From: Eubacterium sp.
Lineage (GTDB): Bacteria; Bacillota; Clostridia; Oscillospirales; Acutalibacteraceae
Direction: 5' to 3'
Assembly (NCBI GenBank): GCA_029258375.1
Contig: JARHZA010000001.1
Coordinates: 248,001-312,000, forward strand
Length of the DNA stretch: 64,000 bases
Below, piece after piece: positions 49,794-59,660 of this stretch; within the stretch, counting starts at the first letter, position 1, and the number at the start of each line of letters is the position of its first letter. Under the pieces are notes generated by a model. It was not told the origin of the DNA. It was given only the letters and a program-made list of their open reading frames with translations, and did not search any database. The position numbers and the translations under genes were made by a program.

Positions 49794-49917
49794 ATTCACC
49801 TCATTATTTAATATTTGCCGATTAGCGAAAAACACAGAGAAGGGAAAGGTGAATCTCTTTTGAGTTTACACCCTAATCCGAGTAATCCGTAACAGCGAAG
49901 AGATTATAACATAAAGT
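49794..49917 (-). ncRNA. putative S15 leader regulatory RNA
   Basis: structured leader; ATTCACCT (49847-49854) complementary to SD region AGGTGAAT (49794-49801). Confidence 0.5.
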
Positions 49918-49994
49918 CATAAATAAGTCAATGCCAAAAAGCAGAGTGTATATAAAGGTATAAATATACATTATATATAAGATTCAAATTTTTG

Positions 49995-50023
49995 TTGACT
50001 TGTTGCGTGTTTTGTGTTAACAT
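49995..50023 (+). promoter_or_regulatory. promoter for rplU operon
   Basis: TTGACT-17-TAACAT. Confidence 0.5.
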
Positions 50024-50027
50024 ACTT

Positions 50028-50080
50028 ACGCCGCATATTGTAGGTTTAAGTAATATTTTATATTCACCTATCGTAGCGAG
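50028..50080 (+). ncRNA. putative L21 leader
   Basis: GCCGC..TTGTAGGT..ACCTATCGTAGCG pattern upstream of rplU. Confidence 0.5.
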
Positions 50081-50105
50081 TTTATTAAAAAGGAAGGTAG
50101 ATTCA

Positions 50106-50414
50106 ATGTACGCTGTTATCGTAACTGGTGGTAAACAGTACAAAGTAGCTGAAGGCGATGTTCTTTATGTTGAAAAAATCGGAGCAGAAGCAGACGAAGT
50201 TATCACATTTGACAACGTTCTCGCTGTTAGCACAGAAGCAGGCTTAAAGGCTGGTAAAGATTGTGCAAATGCCACTGTAAGTGCAAAAGTTCTCAAGAAT
50301 GGCAAGGGTAAGAAAATCACAGTATTTACTTACAAACCAAAGAAGAATGAAAAACGCAAAATGGGTCATCGTCAACCATATACAAAGGTTGAAATTACAG
50401 CTATCAATGCTTAA
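50106..50414 (+). CDS. rplU: 50S ribosomal protein L21
   Basis: [18 protein letters not shown]; start revised. Confidence 0.96.
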   Translation: MYAVIVTGGKQYKVAEGDVLYVEKIGAEADEVITFDNVLAVSTEAGLKAGKDCANATVSAKVLKNGKGKKITVFTYKPKKNEKRKMGHRQPYTKVEITAINA

Positions 50415-50418
50415 TTAA

Positions 50419-50721
50419 ATGATCAAAGTAAAATTTTTCAAAGCGGAAAACCTTGTTAAAGGGTTTGAGGTAAGTGGTCATTCTGGCAGTGCCGAAAAAG
50501 GCGAAGATGTTATTTGTGCATTTGTTTCAAGTGCGTGTTTAATGACTGCCAACACAATTACAGAAGTAATTGGCTTGTCTGCTGATGCAGAAGTTAGTGA
50601 CGGTTACCTTAGGTTTATTATTAAAAATTCCGCAGATTCGGCTCAGGATATTTTAAACGGCTTAAATCTTCATTTAAGCGAACTTGCAAAAGATTATCCT
50701 GATAATATTAAAATAATGTGA
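50419..50721 (+). CDS. prp: ribosomal-processing cysteine protease Prp
   Basis: location between rplU and rpm[22 protein letters not shown]. Confidence 0.92.
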   Translation: MIKVKFFKAENLVKGFEVSGHSGSAEKGEDVICAFVSSACLMTANTITEVIGLSADAEVSDGYLRFIIKNSADSAQDILNGLNLHLSELAKDYPDNIKIM

Positions 50722-50740
50722 TTATTTCGGAGGTGTAACT

Positions 50741-51025
50741 ATGCTTAAATTAGATTTACAACTTTTCGCTCATAAGAAAGGTATGGGTTCTACAAAGAAC
50801 GGCCGTGATAGTGAATCAAAGCGTCTTGGCGCTAAAAGAGCAGACGGTCAATTCGTTCTTGCAGGCAACATTCTCTATCGTCAAAGAGGAACTCATATTC
50901 ACCCAGGCACTAACGTAGGTATCGGTTCTGACGATACTCTTTACGCTCTTGTTGATGGTACAGTTAGATACGAAAGATTAGGTAAAGACAGAAAGAAAGT
51001 TTCTGTTTACCCAGTTGAGCAGTAA
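50741..51025 (+). CDS. rpmA: 50S ribosomal protein L27 with cleavable N-terminal extension
   Basis: [24 protein letters not shown]. Confidence 0.96.
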   Translation: MLKLDLQLFAHKKGMGSTKNGRDSESKRLGAKRADGQFVLAGNILYRQRGTHIHPGTNVGIGSDDTLYALVDGTVRYERLGKDRKKVSVYPVEQ

Positions 51026-51039
51026 TTTAATAATAAGCA

Positions 51040-51071
51040 AAGCACGAACTGATTTCAGTTCGTGCTTTTTA
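51040..51071 (+). terminator. terminator after rpmA
   Basis: AGCACGAACTG-attt-CAGTTCGTGCTTTTT. Confidence 0.8.
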
Positions 51072-51247
51072 TTTTCTAAAAACAAAACAGTTTTTATTTA
51101 AACAACAGTTTAATTTATACTATTATACAATAATAAAGGTGTAATTGATTTGCAATTTTAACAACTTTCTGTTAATATCTATAAATAATAAAAGAATATT
51201 ATTAAGATTATAATAAATAATTAAATATTAGTAGAGGAAGTGAAAAT

Positions 51248-52519
51248 ATGTTTGTTGATATTGCTAAAATTAAAATTAAAGCTGGTGACGGCGGCGCTGG
51301 TGCAGTTGCATTTCACCGTGAAAAATATGTTGCAGCAGGCGGACCAGACGGTGGCGACGGTGGCAAAGGTGGAGATATTGTTTTTGTAGTTGATGATAAC
51401 CTTGCAACTCTTGCTGACTTTAGATATAAACGTAAATATTCTGCTAAAAACGGACTTCCAGGAGAAGGCGGACGCAGACACGGAAAAAATGGAGAAGATC
51501 TTGAAATCCGTGTGCCAAGAGGTACTGTTGTTCGTGAAGCAAATAGTGGTGCAGTTATGGCAGATATGAGCAAAACAGAGCGTTTTATCGCTGCCAAAGG
51601 TGGCAAAGGTGGTTGGGGTAACCAACATTTTGCAACTCCTACTCGCCAAGTTCCAAGATTTTCAAAACCCGGTATCCCGGGCGAAGAATGGGAAGTTAGC
51701 CTTGAACTTAAACTTCTTGCAGATGTTGGCCTTTTAGGCTACCCTTCAGTAGGTAAATCAAGTCTTATTTCTGTTGTTTCACAGGCCAAGCCAAAAATTG
51801 GCGATTATCATTTTACAACTCTTGTTCCAAATCTTGGCGTAGTTTCAATGGGCGAGGGCAATTCATTTGTAATTGCAGATATTCCAGGCCTCATTGAAGG
51901 TGCAAGCGAGGGCATCGGTTTAGGTCATGAGTTCCTTAAACACGTTGAACGTTGCCGTCTTCTTGTTCACATTGTTGATGTAAGCGGTCACGAGGGCAGA
52001 GATCCTAAAGAGGATTTTGCACAAATCAATGAAGAACTTGTTAAGTTTAACCCTGAACTTGCAGAAAGACCACAAATTGTTGTTGGTAATAAAATTGATA
52101 TGGCAGAACCTGAACAGATTGAAGATTTCAAAAACTGGGTTGAGGCTCAGGGCTATGAATATTACTCAATTTGTGCGCCTATTCTTGAGGGAACAAAAGA
52201 ACTTATGAATGCCGTGTGGAATAAACTTCAAACTCTTCCACCAATTAAGGAATATGAAGTAGAAGAAATTCCTATTGAAAGCATTATGCAAAAAGACGAA
52301 GGCTTTAAAATTACTCAGCCAGAAGAGGGAATGTTTGTCGTTGAGGCAAGTTGGTTCCCAAGAGTTTTACGTGGTATTGATGTTGAAGATTATGAAAGCC
52401 TTCAATATATGCAAAGAGTTCTTGAAAAGAGCGGTGTGTTTGAAGCACTTAGAAAAGCAGGAATTGAAGAAGGCGACACAGTTTCAATTTATGATATTGA
52501 ATTTGAATATGTGCCTTAA
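51248..52519 (+). CDS. obg: GTPase Obg/CgtA
   Basis: glycine-rich Obg fold, GYPSVGKSS, C-terminal OCT domain. Confidence 0.96.
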   Translation: MFVDIAKIKIKAGDGGAGAVAFHREKYVAAGGPDGGDGGKGGDIVFVVDDNLATLADFRYKRKYSAKNGLPGEGGRRHGKNGEDLEIRVPRGTVVREANSGAVMADMSKTERFIAAKGGKGGWGNQHFATPTRQVPRFSKPGIPGEEWEVSLELKLLADVGLLGYPSVGKSSLISVVSQAKPKIGDYHFTTLVPNLGVVSMGEGNSFVIADIPGLIEGASEGIGLGHEFLKHVERCRLLVHIVDVSGHEGRDPKEDFAQINEELVKFNPELAERPQIVVGNKIDMAEPEQIEDFKNWVEAQGYEYYSICAPILEGTKELMNAVWNKLQTLPPIKEYEVEEIPIESIMQKDEGFKITQPEEGMFVVEASWFPRVLRGIDVEDYESLQYMQRVLEKSGVFEALRKAGIEEGDTVSIYDIEFEYVP

Positions 52520-52787
52520 TGAAAATGGGTTAAAAAAGCACTTGCTAATTGTTTTTAGCAGGTGCTTTTTTATATAAATAGAAATGCAAGTTTAAAATAA
52601 TATAATTTATTTGCTTAGTAGCCTGTCTTATGCAAATGATGTGCAACATTCACAAAATTATCGACTTAAATTATACACCAATATTGCAAAAGTGATATAA
52701 TTTTATGCTGATAAATTATTGACAATGTATAAACTGTATGATATATTAAAGTCAAATACAAGACTGAATATGAAAAGGAGAATAATT

Positions 52788-53195
52788 ATGTTTTGTACTA
52801 ATTGTGGAAAAGAGATGAATGACAATCAAGCAATCTGCCTTGAATGTGGAGTGAAGACAGGGGACGGTACTAATTACTGCGCTAATTGTGGACAACAAGT
52901 AGGCCCTGACGCAACATTTTGCACAAACTGCGGAGTTGCAATTACAAGACCAGCTCCAGAAGGTGCAAAGAAAAAATTAGTGGTTCTTTTATTGGCAATT
53001 TTCTTTGGATGTTTAGGTATTCACAATTTTTACCTTGGATATACAAAAAATGCTGTAATTCAACTTGTAGTTTCTATTGCTTTATGCTGGACAGGTATAG
53101 GTCCATTGGCAATGCAAATTTGGGCTTTAATTGAAGGCATAAAAGCGTTTGACGGTAAACTACCAGATGCACAAGGTAATGCGTTAGCAGACTAA
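52788..53195 (+). CDS. zinc-ribbon and TM2 domain protein
   Basis: three zinc-ribbon CxxC segments, TM2 motif GCLGIHNFYLGYTK; start revised. Confidence 0.88.
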   Translation: MFCTNCGKEMNDNQAICLECGVKTGDGTNYCANCGQQVGPDATFCTNCGVAITRPAPEGAKKKLVVLLLAIFFGCLGIHNFYLGYTKNAVIQLVVSIALCWTGIGPLAMQIWALIEGIKAFDGKLPDAQGNALAD

Positions 53196-53391
53196 TTATT
53201 ACTATAAAATATTTTTAGCACTTACTGAAAAATCAGTAGGTGCTATTTTTGTTTTTTCAACTAAAAGATATTAACACTTAATTATTTGCAATTTGTTCGA
53301 TTTTTTGTTAAAATTCTTTGGGTAATAAAAGTTTAATTACTTATATATTAAAATTTTAGTGTTAACTATAAATAAAAGTAAGGAATTTTAT

Positions 53392-53778
53392 ATGAGATTT
53401 ACAGATTTAGAAGTTAGTCCAAAGCAATTAAGCCCACTAAATTTAGCATTTATTGGAGACTGTGTTTATGAAATGCTTGTTCGTGAAACACTCGTTTGCA
53501 ATGCAAATCGCCCAGTAAACGATCTTCATCGTGAAAGTGTTAAGTATGTTTCTGCAAAAGCACAGACAGAAGCATTTTCTAAAATTAAAGATATTTTAAC
53601 AGAAGACGAACTATCTCAGTTTAAACGTGGCAGAAATGCAAAAGTTGGCCATTCGCCTAAAAGTGCAACAGATGCAGAATACCATACTGCAACTGGTGTT
53701 GAATCACTTTTTGGTTATCTTTATTTAAGTGGCAATATAGAACGCATCAAAGAACTTTTTAAAATAATAAATGAATAA
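53392..53778 (+). CDS. mrnC: Mini-ribonuclease 3
   Basis: LNLAFIGDCVYEMLVRE...FKRGRNAK...SATDAEYHTATGVESLFGYLYL. Confidence 0.93.
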   Translation: MRFTDLEVSPKQLSPLNLAFIGDCVYEMLVRETLVCNANRPVNDLHRESVKYVSAKAQTEAFSKIKDILTEDELSQFKRGRNAKVGHSPKSATDAEYHTATGVESLFGYLYLSGNIERIKELFKIINE

Positions 53779-53783
53779 AAAAT

Positions 53784-53811
53784 AAAAGGCAGTGATTTTC
53801 ACTGCCTTTTA
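53784..53811 (+). terminator. terminator
   Basis: AAAAGGCAGTGA/TCACTGCCTTTT. Confidence 0.8.
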
Positions 53812-53873
53812 TTTATATAAATAGATGAAAAAATACAAAAAAAAAGACACACTATTGCGTGCCTTCTTTGTTA

Positions 53874-53949
53874 TGGTGGGAACAACAGGGCTCGAACCTG
53901 TGACCCTCTGCTTGTAAGGCAGATGCTCTCCCAGCTGAGCTATGCTCCC
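53874..53949 (-). tRNA. tRNA-Val (anticodon TAC), CCA encoded
   Basis: cloverleaf GGGAGCA...CTGCCTTACAAGCAG...GGTTCGAGCC...TGTTCCCACCA on minus strand. Confidence 0.95.
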
Positions 53950-54177
53950 ACAACGTGAGACTTATTATATCACAAAATATTAAAATGTCAATACTTCTGA
54001 CAAATATTTATTAAATAAAAGTATTTTTTTTAAAAAGCGAATAAATTGTTATCAAAACAAAACAAAAAAATAAAATTGTATAGGATAAAACTATTGAAAT
54101 TTAACAATAATTGATTTAAAATTAAATAAATATATAAATCTTTTGATTTGTTTCAAAAAAATAAAAGGGGAAAATTT

Positions 54178-55767
54178 ATGGATAAATTAGCATTAACAGA
54201 TTTACAACACGTTACACCTGAAGAGGTGGGGATAAATAGCAGTGCTATTAAAGCTTTTATAGATGAAATAAATGAAAAAAAGTTAGGACTTCAAAGTTTC
54301 ACTATTGTTCGTCACGATAAAGTTTGTGCTCAATGTTTTTGGAAGCCTTATTCAGCAGAATACCCACACGTTATGTATTCTATGAGTAAATCAGTTACTT
54401 CAACTGCTGTTGGTTTTGCTATTAGTGAAGGTCTTTTATCACTTGAAGATAAAGTTGCAGACTTTTTCCCAGAATATATTAGTGCAAAATTACCTCAAAA
54501 TAAAAAATTAACTATTAGAAATCTTCTTACAATGCGTTCAGATAAACTTATTACATTTCTTGATGAAAAGGGTAATACTGACTGGGTTAAGAATTTCTTC
54601 GATGCACCATTTATGTTATCTCCTGATACAAAATTTAATTACATATCAGAAAATACATTTATGCTTTCAGCAATTATTTCTAAAGTTACTGGTATGAGTA
54701 TGCTTGATTATATATATCCAAGAATGTTTGAACCACTTGGAATCGAAAAGCCATTCTGGGAAGCAGACGGAAAAGGTAACAACGCAGCTGGTTGGGGCCT
54801 TTATATGAGATCTGAAGATCTTGCAAAGTTCTTTTTACCATATATTCACGGCGGTAAATGGATAGATGGAACTCAACTTGTTCCTGCTGAATGGGTAAAA
54901 AAAGCAACAGCAATGCAAACAGATACTGTTAGAGACGGTTACCCAGATTATATGAGTGGTTACGGTTTCCAATTTTGGAGAAATCCTGTTCCAAATAGTT
55001 ACCGTGCAGATGGTCTTTTTGGTCAGCGTTGCCTTATGTTCCCTGATTATGACGCTCTTGTTGTTTTAAATTCTGGTGAATCTGAAGACTATAAAATTAT
55101 GGAGGTATTTTGGAAACACTTCCCTAAATGTTTTACTTCTGATGAATTGACAGAAAATAAAGAAGAACATGATGAACTTCTTTCTACAATTTCAAATTGT
55201 GAAACCGAAAATCTTGCTCAAAAGCCAAGAAATCCTGTTATGGAGAAAAAGATTAACAATAGACCGATATATTGCAAAACTAACCAGTTTACTTCTGTTA
55301 TTTCAATTACAGTTTTAAATATGCTTTACAATAAACCTGGTAAAATCAATGAATTTAAGTTTAACTTCAAAGACGATTGCTTGTTGTTTAGTTGGAAAGA
55401 AAAGAACGAAGAAAACACAGTTGAAGTTGGTCTTGATGGCGAATACAGAGAAAGTGAAATTCACCTTAAAGATTTGCATTATCACGCATTTTCAAAAGCT
55501 GCTTGGCAAGAGGACGGTAGCCTTAAAGTTTGGATAAGACCTATTGAAACTGCACACGTTAGAAAGTTTAGATTTATATTTAAAGAAAATAACGATGTTG
55601 AGATTTTGAACGAATCTTCTCCAACATTTGAAGAACTTACTCTTTATTATATGACATTTATGGGCACACCAGTTAAAGGTAATTCTGCAAGAGATTTTGT
55701 TCAAAAAGCAGTTAAATCACTTGGACTTCCACTTTTAGAGCCAAACTTTAAAGGTCATCTTGAGTAA
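54178..55767 (+). CDS. serine hydrolase (beta-lactamase / class C PBP family)
   Basis: YSMSKS (SxxK), NYISEN (YxN-like), beta-lactamase fold; start revised. Confidence 0.85.
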   Translation: MDKLALTDLQHVTPEEVGINSSAIKAFIDEINEKKLGLQSFTIVRHDKVCAQCFWKPYSAEYPHVMYSMSKSVTSTAVGFAISEGLLSLEDKVADFFPEYISAKLPQNKKLTIRNLLTMRSDKLITFLDEKGNTDWVKNFFDAPFMLSPDTKFNYISENTFMLSAIISKVTGMSMLDYIYPRMFEPLGIEKPFWEADGKGNNAAGWGLYMRSEDLAKFFLPYIHGGKWIDGTQLVPAEWVKKATAMQTDTVRDGYPDYMSGYGFQFWRNPVPNSYRADGLFGQRCLMFPDYDALVVLNSGESEDYKIMEVFWKHFPKCFTSDELTENKEEHDELLSTISNCETENLAQKPRNPVMEKKINNRPIYCKTNQFTSVISITVLNMLYNKPGKINEFKFNFKDDCLLFSWKEKNEENTVEVGLDGEYRESEIHLKDLHYHAFSKAAWQEDGSLKVWIRPIETAHVRKFRFIFKENNDVEILNESSPTFEELTLYYMTFMGTPVKGNSARDFVQKAVKSLGLPLLEPNFKGHLE

Positions 55768-55797
55768 AATAATATAATTTAATATAGTTTTATAGAG

Positions 55798-55842
55798 GTC
55801 AACAACTATTTAGATAAAATTCTAAATAGCTGTTGACTTTTT
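55798..55842 (+). terminator. terminator containing sdpR-operator-like half-sites
   Basis: GTCAACAACTATTTAGA-taaaat-TCTAAATAGCTGTTGAC-TTTTT. Confidence 0.8.
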
Positions 55843-55860
55843 AATTTTGTTATGGTATTT

Positions 55861-55886
55861 TCTATTTAGAAATATTTCTAAATAGA
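55861..55886. promoter_or_regulatory. 26-bp perfect palindrome, putative ArsR/SdpR-type operator
   Basis: TCTATTTAGAAATATTTCTAAATAGA immediately upstream of the regulator RBS. Confidence 0.7.
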
Positions 55887-55905
55887 TGTGATAAAGGAGG
55901 CTATA

Positions 55906-56226
55906 ATGGCTTTTCAAAAAACATTTAAGGCACTTTCAGACCCTGCAAGACGTGATATTTTGTTTATGTTAAAAGGTGGCAAAATGTCTGCCGGCGATAT
56001 TGCAGATAAATTCGATATGACAAATGCAACAGTTTCATATCATTTAAAGCAACTAAAAAATGCAGAACTTATTTATGAAACAAAGGAAAAAAACTTTATA
56101 TATTATTCTCTTAATACTTCTGTTTTTGAAGATTTAATGTTGTGGTTTGCACAGTTTAAAGATATTGATAACAACAATGAAGATATTAAAGATAATGCTC
56201 AAAAAGGAGATGATAGTAATGGTTGA
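55906..56226 (+). CDS. ArsR/SdpR-family transcriptional regulator
   Basis: KALSDPARRDILFML wHTH; followed by SdpI-like gene. Confidence 0.85.
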   Translation: MAFQKTFKALSDPARRDILFMLKGGKMSAGDIADKFDMTNATVSYHLKQLKNAELIYETKEKNFIYYSLNTSVFEDLMLWFAQFKDIDNNNEDIKDNAQKGDDSNG

Positions 56227-56875
56227 CAATAAAAAAGGTCTTGAAAAAATAGATATTGTTACAACTTTAATTTGTCTTGCACCTGTGATTGTAGGTGCTT
56301 TATTGTATAATAAATTGCCAAACCAAATTGCAACTCATTTTAATGTTAATTTTGAACCAGATAGTTTTTCGCCAAAATGGTTTGCTCTTTTTGGCTTACC
56401 TGTTTTTATGGCAGTTGTTCAGCTTATTTCTTGTGTTATTTCAAAAATATCAGAAAAAGAAAATGTGGACAATAAAAAGATGATGTTCATTGTTAAAATG
56501 ATAATTCCAATATTAAATTTTGTTATTTATTTTGTATTTGTTGGTTATGCACTTGAAATTATAAAGAATGTAGATTTCATAATGATGGGATTTTGCGCAA
56601 TATTTTTTATTGTTATAGGTAATTATATGCCAAAAATCAGACAAAACGGAGTTCTTGGAGTAAGAGTTTCTTGGACACTCCAAAATGAAGAAGTTTGGAA
56701 TAAAACACATCGCTTTTGTGGTAAACTATGGGTTTTAACAGGTGTTGCTTTATTTGTGTTAACATTTTTTGATTGTTTTATGATTTCAATTATATTGATA
56801 GTTTTAAACACAGTTGTTGTACCGCTTATTTACTCTTATGAAGTTTATAAAAAAGTAACCGCAAAAGAAGATTAA
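56219..56875 (+). CDS. SdpI-family membrane protein
   Basis: LPNQIATHFNVNFEPDSFSPKW, RQNGVLGVRVSWTLQNEEVWNKTHRF. Confidence 0.85.
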   Translation: MVDNKKGLEKIDIVTTLICLAPVIVGALLYNKLPNQIATHFNVNFEPDSFSPKWFALFGLPVFMAVVQLISCVISKISEKENVDNKKMMFIVKMIIPILNFVIYFVFVGYALEIIKNVDFIMMGFCAIFFIVIGNYMPKIRQNGVLGVRVSWTLQNEEVWNKTHRFCGKLWVLTGVALFVLTFFDCFMISIILIVLNTVVVPLIYSYEVYKKVTAKED

Positions 56876-56931
56876 AAATAAAAGCCGGCACATAAATAGT
56901 GTCGGCTAATTTTTTATAGATTTATATTAAC

Positions 56932-58305
56932 TTATGCTCTAAGTTCTTCAATAATATTATCAGCAACAAAAACACCACTTGCAGATGCGTGTGATAATGA
57001 GTGTGTAACACCACTGCCGTCGCCAATAATATATAAATCTTTGTGGTTTGTTTCTAATTTATCTGAAAGTTCAACTTCCATATTATAGAACTTAACTTCA
57101 ACACCATATAAAAGTGTGTCGTCGTTTGCCATACCTGGAGCAATTTTATCAAGAGCGTGAATCATCTCAATAATTCCGTCTAAAATTCTTTTTGGAAGAA
57201 CTAAACTTAAATCACCAGGTGTTGCAGAAAGTGTTGGGCGAACTGTGCCTTCTTCAATTCTGCTGTGTGTACTTCTTCTGCCTCTTTCAAGGTCGCCAAA
57301 TCTTTGAACAATAACACCACCGCCAAGCATATTAGATAATCTTGCAATGCTTTCACCGTAATCGTTACTATCTTTAAATGGCTCAGAAAAATGCTTTGAA
57401 ACTAAAAGTGCAAAGTTTGTGTTTTCTGTTTTCTTTGAAGGGTCTTCAAAACTGTGACCGTTAACGGTAATAATTCCGTTTGTGTTTTCGTTTACAACTA
57501 TTCCGTGTGGGTTCATACAGAATGTGCGAACTTTATCTTCAAACTTTTCTGTGCGGTAAACAATCTTGCTTTCGTACATTTCATCTGTAATATGTTCAAA
57601 AATTGCAGATGGAATTTCAACTCTAACACCAATATCAACACGGTTAGATTTTGTTGGAATGTTTAAGTCTTTACAAACTGTTTCCATCCACTTACTACCA
57701 CTTCTGCCAACAGAAACGATGCAGCGTTTGCCTTCAACTTCTGATTTATCTGTGATAAGGCGATAGCCGTTTTCAATTACTTCAATTTTTCTTACAGGGG
57801 TGTTGAAGAAGAAATCAACTTTGTCTTTTAAGAATTGATAAATATTTTCAAGAACAATGTAGTTGATGTCTGTTCCTAAATGTCTAACAGAAGCATCAAG
57901 AAGTGTTAATTTATTTTGCATACATTTTTTCTTGAATGAAGAACCGGCAGTTGAATACATTTTAGTTTCTGCTCCGCCGTTTTCCATATTTATTTTGTCA
58001 ACATATTCCATAAGTTCAATGGCTTTTTTCTTGCCAATATAAGAATATAATGTGCCGCCAAAATCGTTTGTGATGTTGTATTTACCATCAGAAAATGCAC
58101 CAGCACCACCAAAGCCATTCATAATAGCGCAACTTTTGCAGTTGATGCAACTTTTAATTTTATCTCCGTCAATAGGGCATTTACGCTTGCTTAGTTCAGT
58201 ACCGGTTTCAAGTATTGCAATTTTTAGTTCTGGCATATTTTTAACAAGTTGGTAAGCAGAAAAAATTCCTCCTGGACCAGCACCAATTATCAATACGTCA
58301 TACAT
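56932..58305 (-). CDS. FAD-dependent oxidoreductase
   Basis: DVLIIGAGPGGIFSAYQL, FGGAGAFSDGK, C-terminal GDGSGVTHSLSHASASG. Confidence 0.88.
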   Translation of the reverse strand: MYDVLIIGAGPGGIFSAYQLVKNMPELKIAILETGTELSKRKCPIDGDKIKSCINCKSCAIMNGFGGAGAFSDGKYNITNDFGGTLYSYIGKKKAIELMEYVDKINMENGGAETKMYSTAGSSFKKKCMQNKLTLLDASVRHLGTDINYIVLENIYQFLKDKVDFFFNTPVRKIEVIENGYRLITDKSEVEGKRCIVSVGRSGSKWMETVCKDLNIPTKSNRVDIGVRVEIPSAIFEHITDEMYESKIVYRTEKFEDKVRTFCMNPHGIVVNENTNGIITVNGHSFEDPSKKTENTNFALLVSKHFSEPFKDSNDYGESIARLSNMLGGGVIVQRFGDLERGRRSTHSRIEEGTVRPTLSATPGDLSLVLPKRILDGIIEMIHALDKIAPGMANDDTLLYGVEVKFYNMEVELSDKLETNHKDLYIIGDGSGVTHSLSHASASGVFVADNIIEELRA

Positions 58306-58684
58306 AATAGTTTTATCCTCCTAATTATCATTAGTGCATTTTAGCAAAAATATATTTAGTCGCAGTAAAAAAGCCATTTAATCAGTTATTGGCTGATTGA
58401 ATAGCTTGGCGATAAACGGTATTTTGCTACCAATATTATTTTTTTGCACTATGTGTGTTATAGTCAACTATTTACGGTAGTATGTAGAAACATTTGCCCA
58501 ATTACAAACATATATAACACATAGATTATGCCATATATTAACGCAATTTACAATAGCATAAAGCAACAAATTATTAAAATTATAAAATAAATTTCTATCA
58601 TTTTAGTTAAATACTTAACAAATTTTCAATATTTGACAAAAAACAAAATATGTGATGCGTATGAATAAAATTTTAAAAATATGT

Positions 58685-59517
58685 TTAACGGTTTTTATAC
58701 CATATAAAATGATCGAATTTTCGTTTTCTGTTAGTAGTTGTAATTCTTAGCTCATCGAGCTTTTTTGTAATATAGTCATTATATTTTTTGTATTCAAATC
58801 CGCTTTGCCATTTTTGAATTTGATTTTTTGTAATATCATTAAAATAAATTGGAAGATATTCTTTTAGAACTGTATCTAAAATCGAATAGTCATCATTGCC
58901 ATACAGGTTTCGATTATGATAACAACAATATTTTGTAGCAAAAGAAAATAAATTTATATTTCCGTTACTTCTTGCTATTTCGTTAACTACTTCAGGATCT
59001 CCAACTTTAATTCTATTATCTATTTCAGGGATTGATGCAATAATATGACAAAGCTCGTCCATACTGATCAAGCTTTTGTGTTGTGATAAGTGGGTAGAAT
59101 TTGTTATATCAATAAGTCCTATTTTCATAGCAACAACATCGGGGTCGTTATTGTATGGAAATTTATGCAAACATCTTGTGATAAGTTTGTTTTCAGGACC
59201 ATAATTATTAGTTGATTCTACTAAAAGAGATATTTTGTCTAGACTTTCATTGCTAATAATATCGTTAGAAACATCTCTATGCTTTTTTTACTATATTTGT
59301 TTTGATTAGGTGTTATTGGAGTTGGTTTTCCACGAAGATAATATTTAGCTGGATTGGTTTCCGTTCTAATAATGATTCCATTTTTTACAAGTTCCATAAG
59401 TGGATAGTAAATGTTAGATACGTGAACTTTATCTCCGTAGATGTTTTCAGCTAATTGACCTTGTGTCATTGCTTCATTAGTTTGGAGTAATGACATAATT
59501 TTTTCTTTTTGTCCCAC
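58685..59517 (-). pseudogene. winged-helix/unknown-domain protein gene split by a frameshift at an A7 tract
   Basis: 59239-59517 and 58685-59170 ORFs fuse into one frame if the A7 run were A8; intervening codons remain open. Confidence 0.65.
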
Positions 59518-59605
59518 TTTTAATTGTATACTCCTTATAATCCAGTTTGTATTTTGTGTAGTTTTTATAAGTTTAAATTATCATTTTAATAAAATTTAAA
59601 CTTAT

Positions 59606-59651
59606 ATAGTTATCGGCAATATCCAAATGTATGGATATTGCCGATAACTAT
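59606..59651. terminator. strong bidirectional terminator after luxS
   Basis: ATAGTTATCGGCAATATCC/GGATATTGCCGATAACTAT stem. Confidence 0.9.
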
Positions 59652-59660
59652 TTTTATTTA

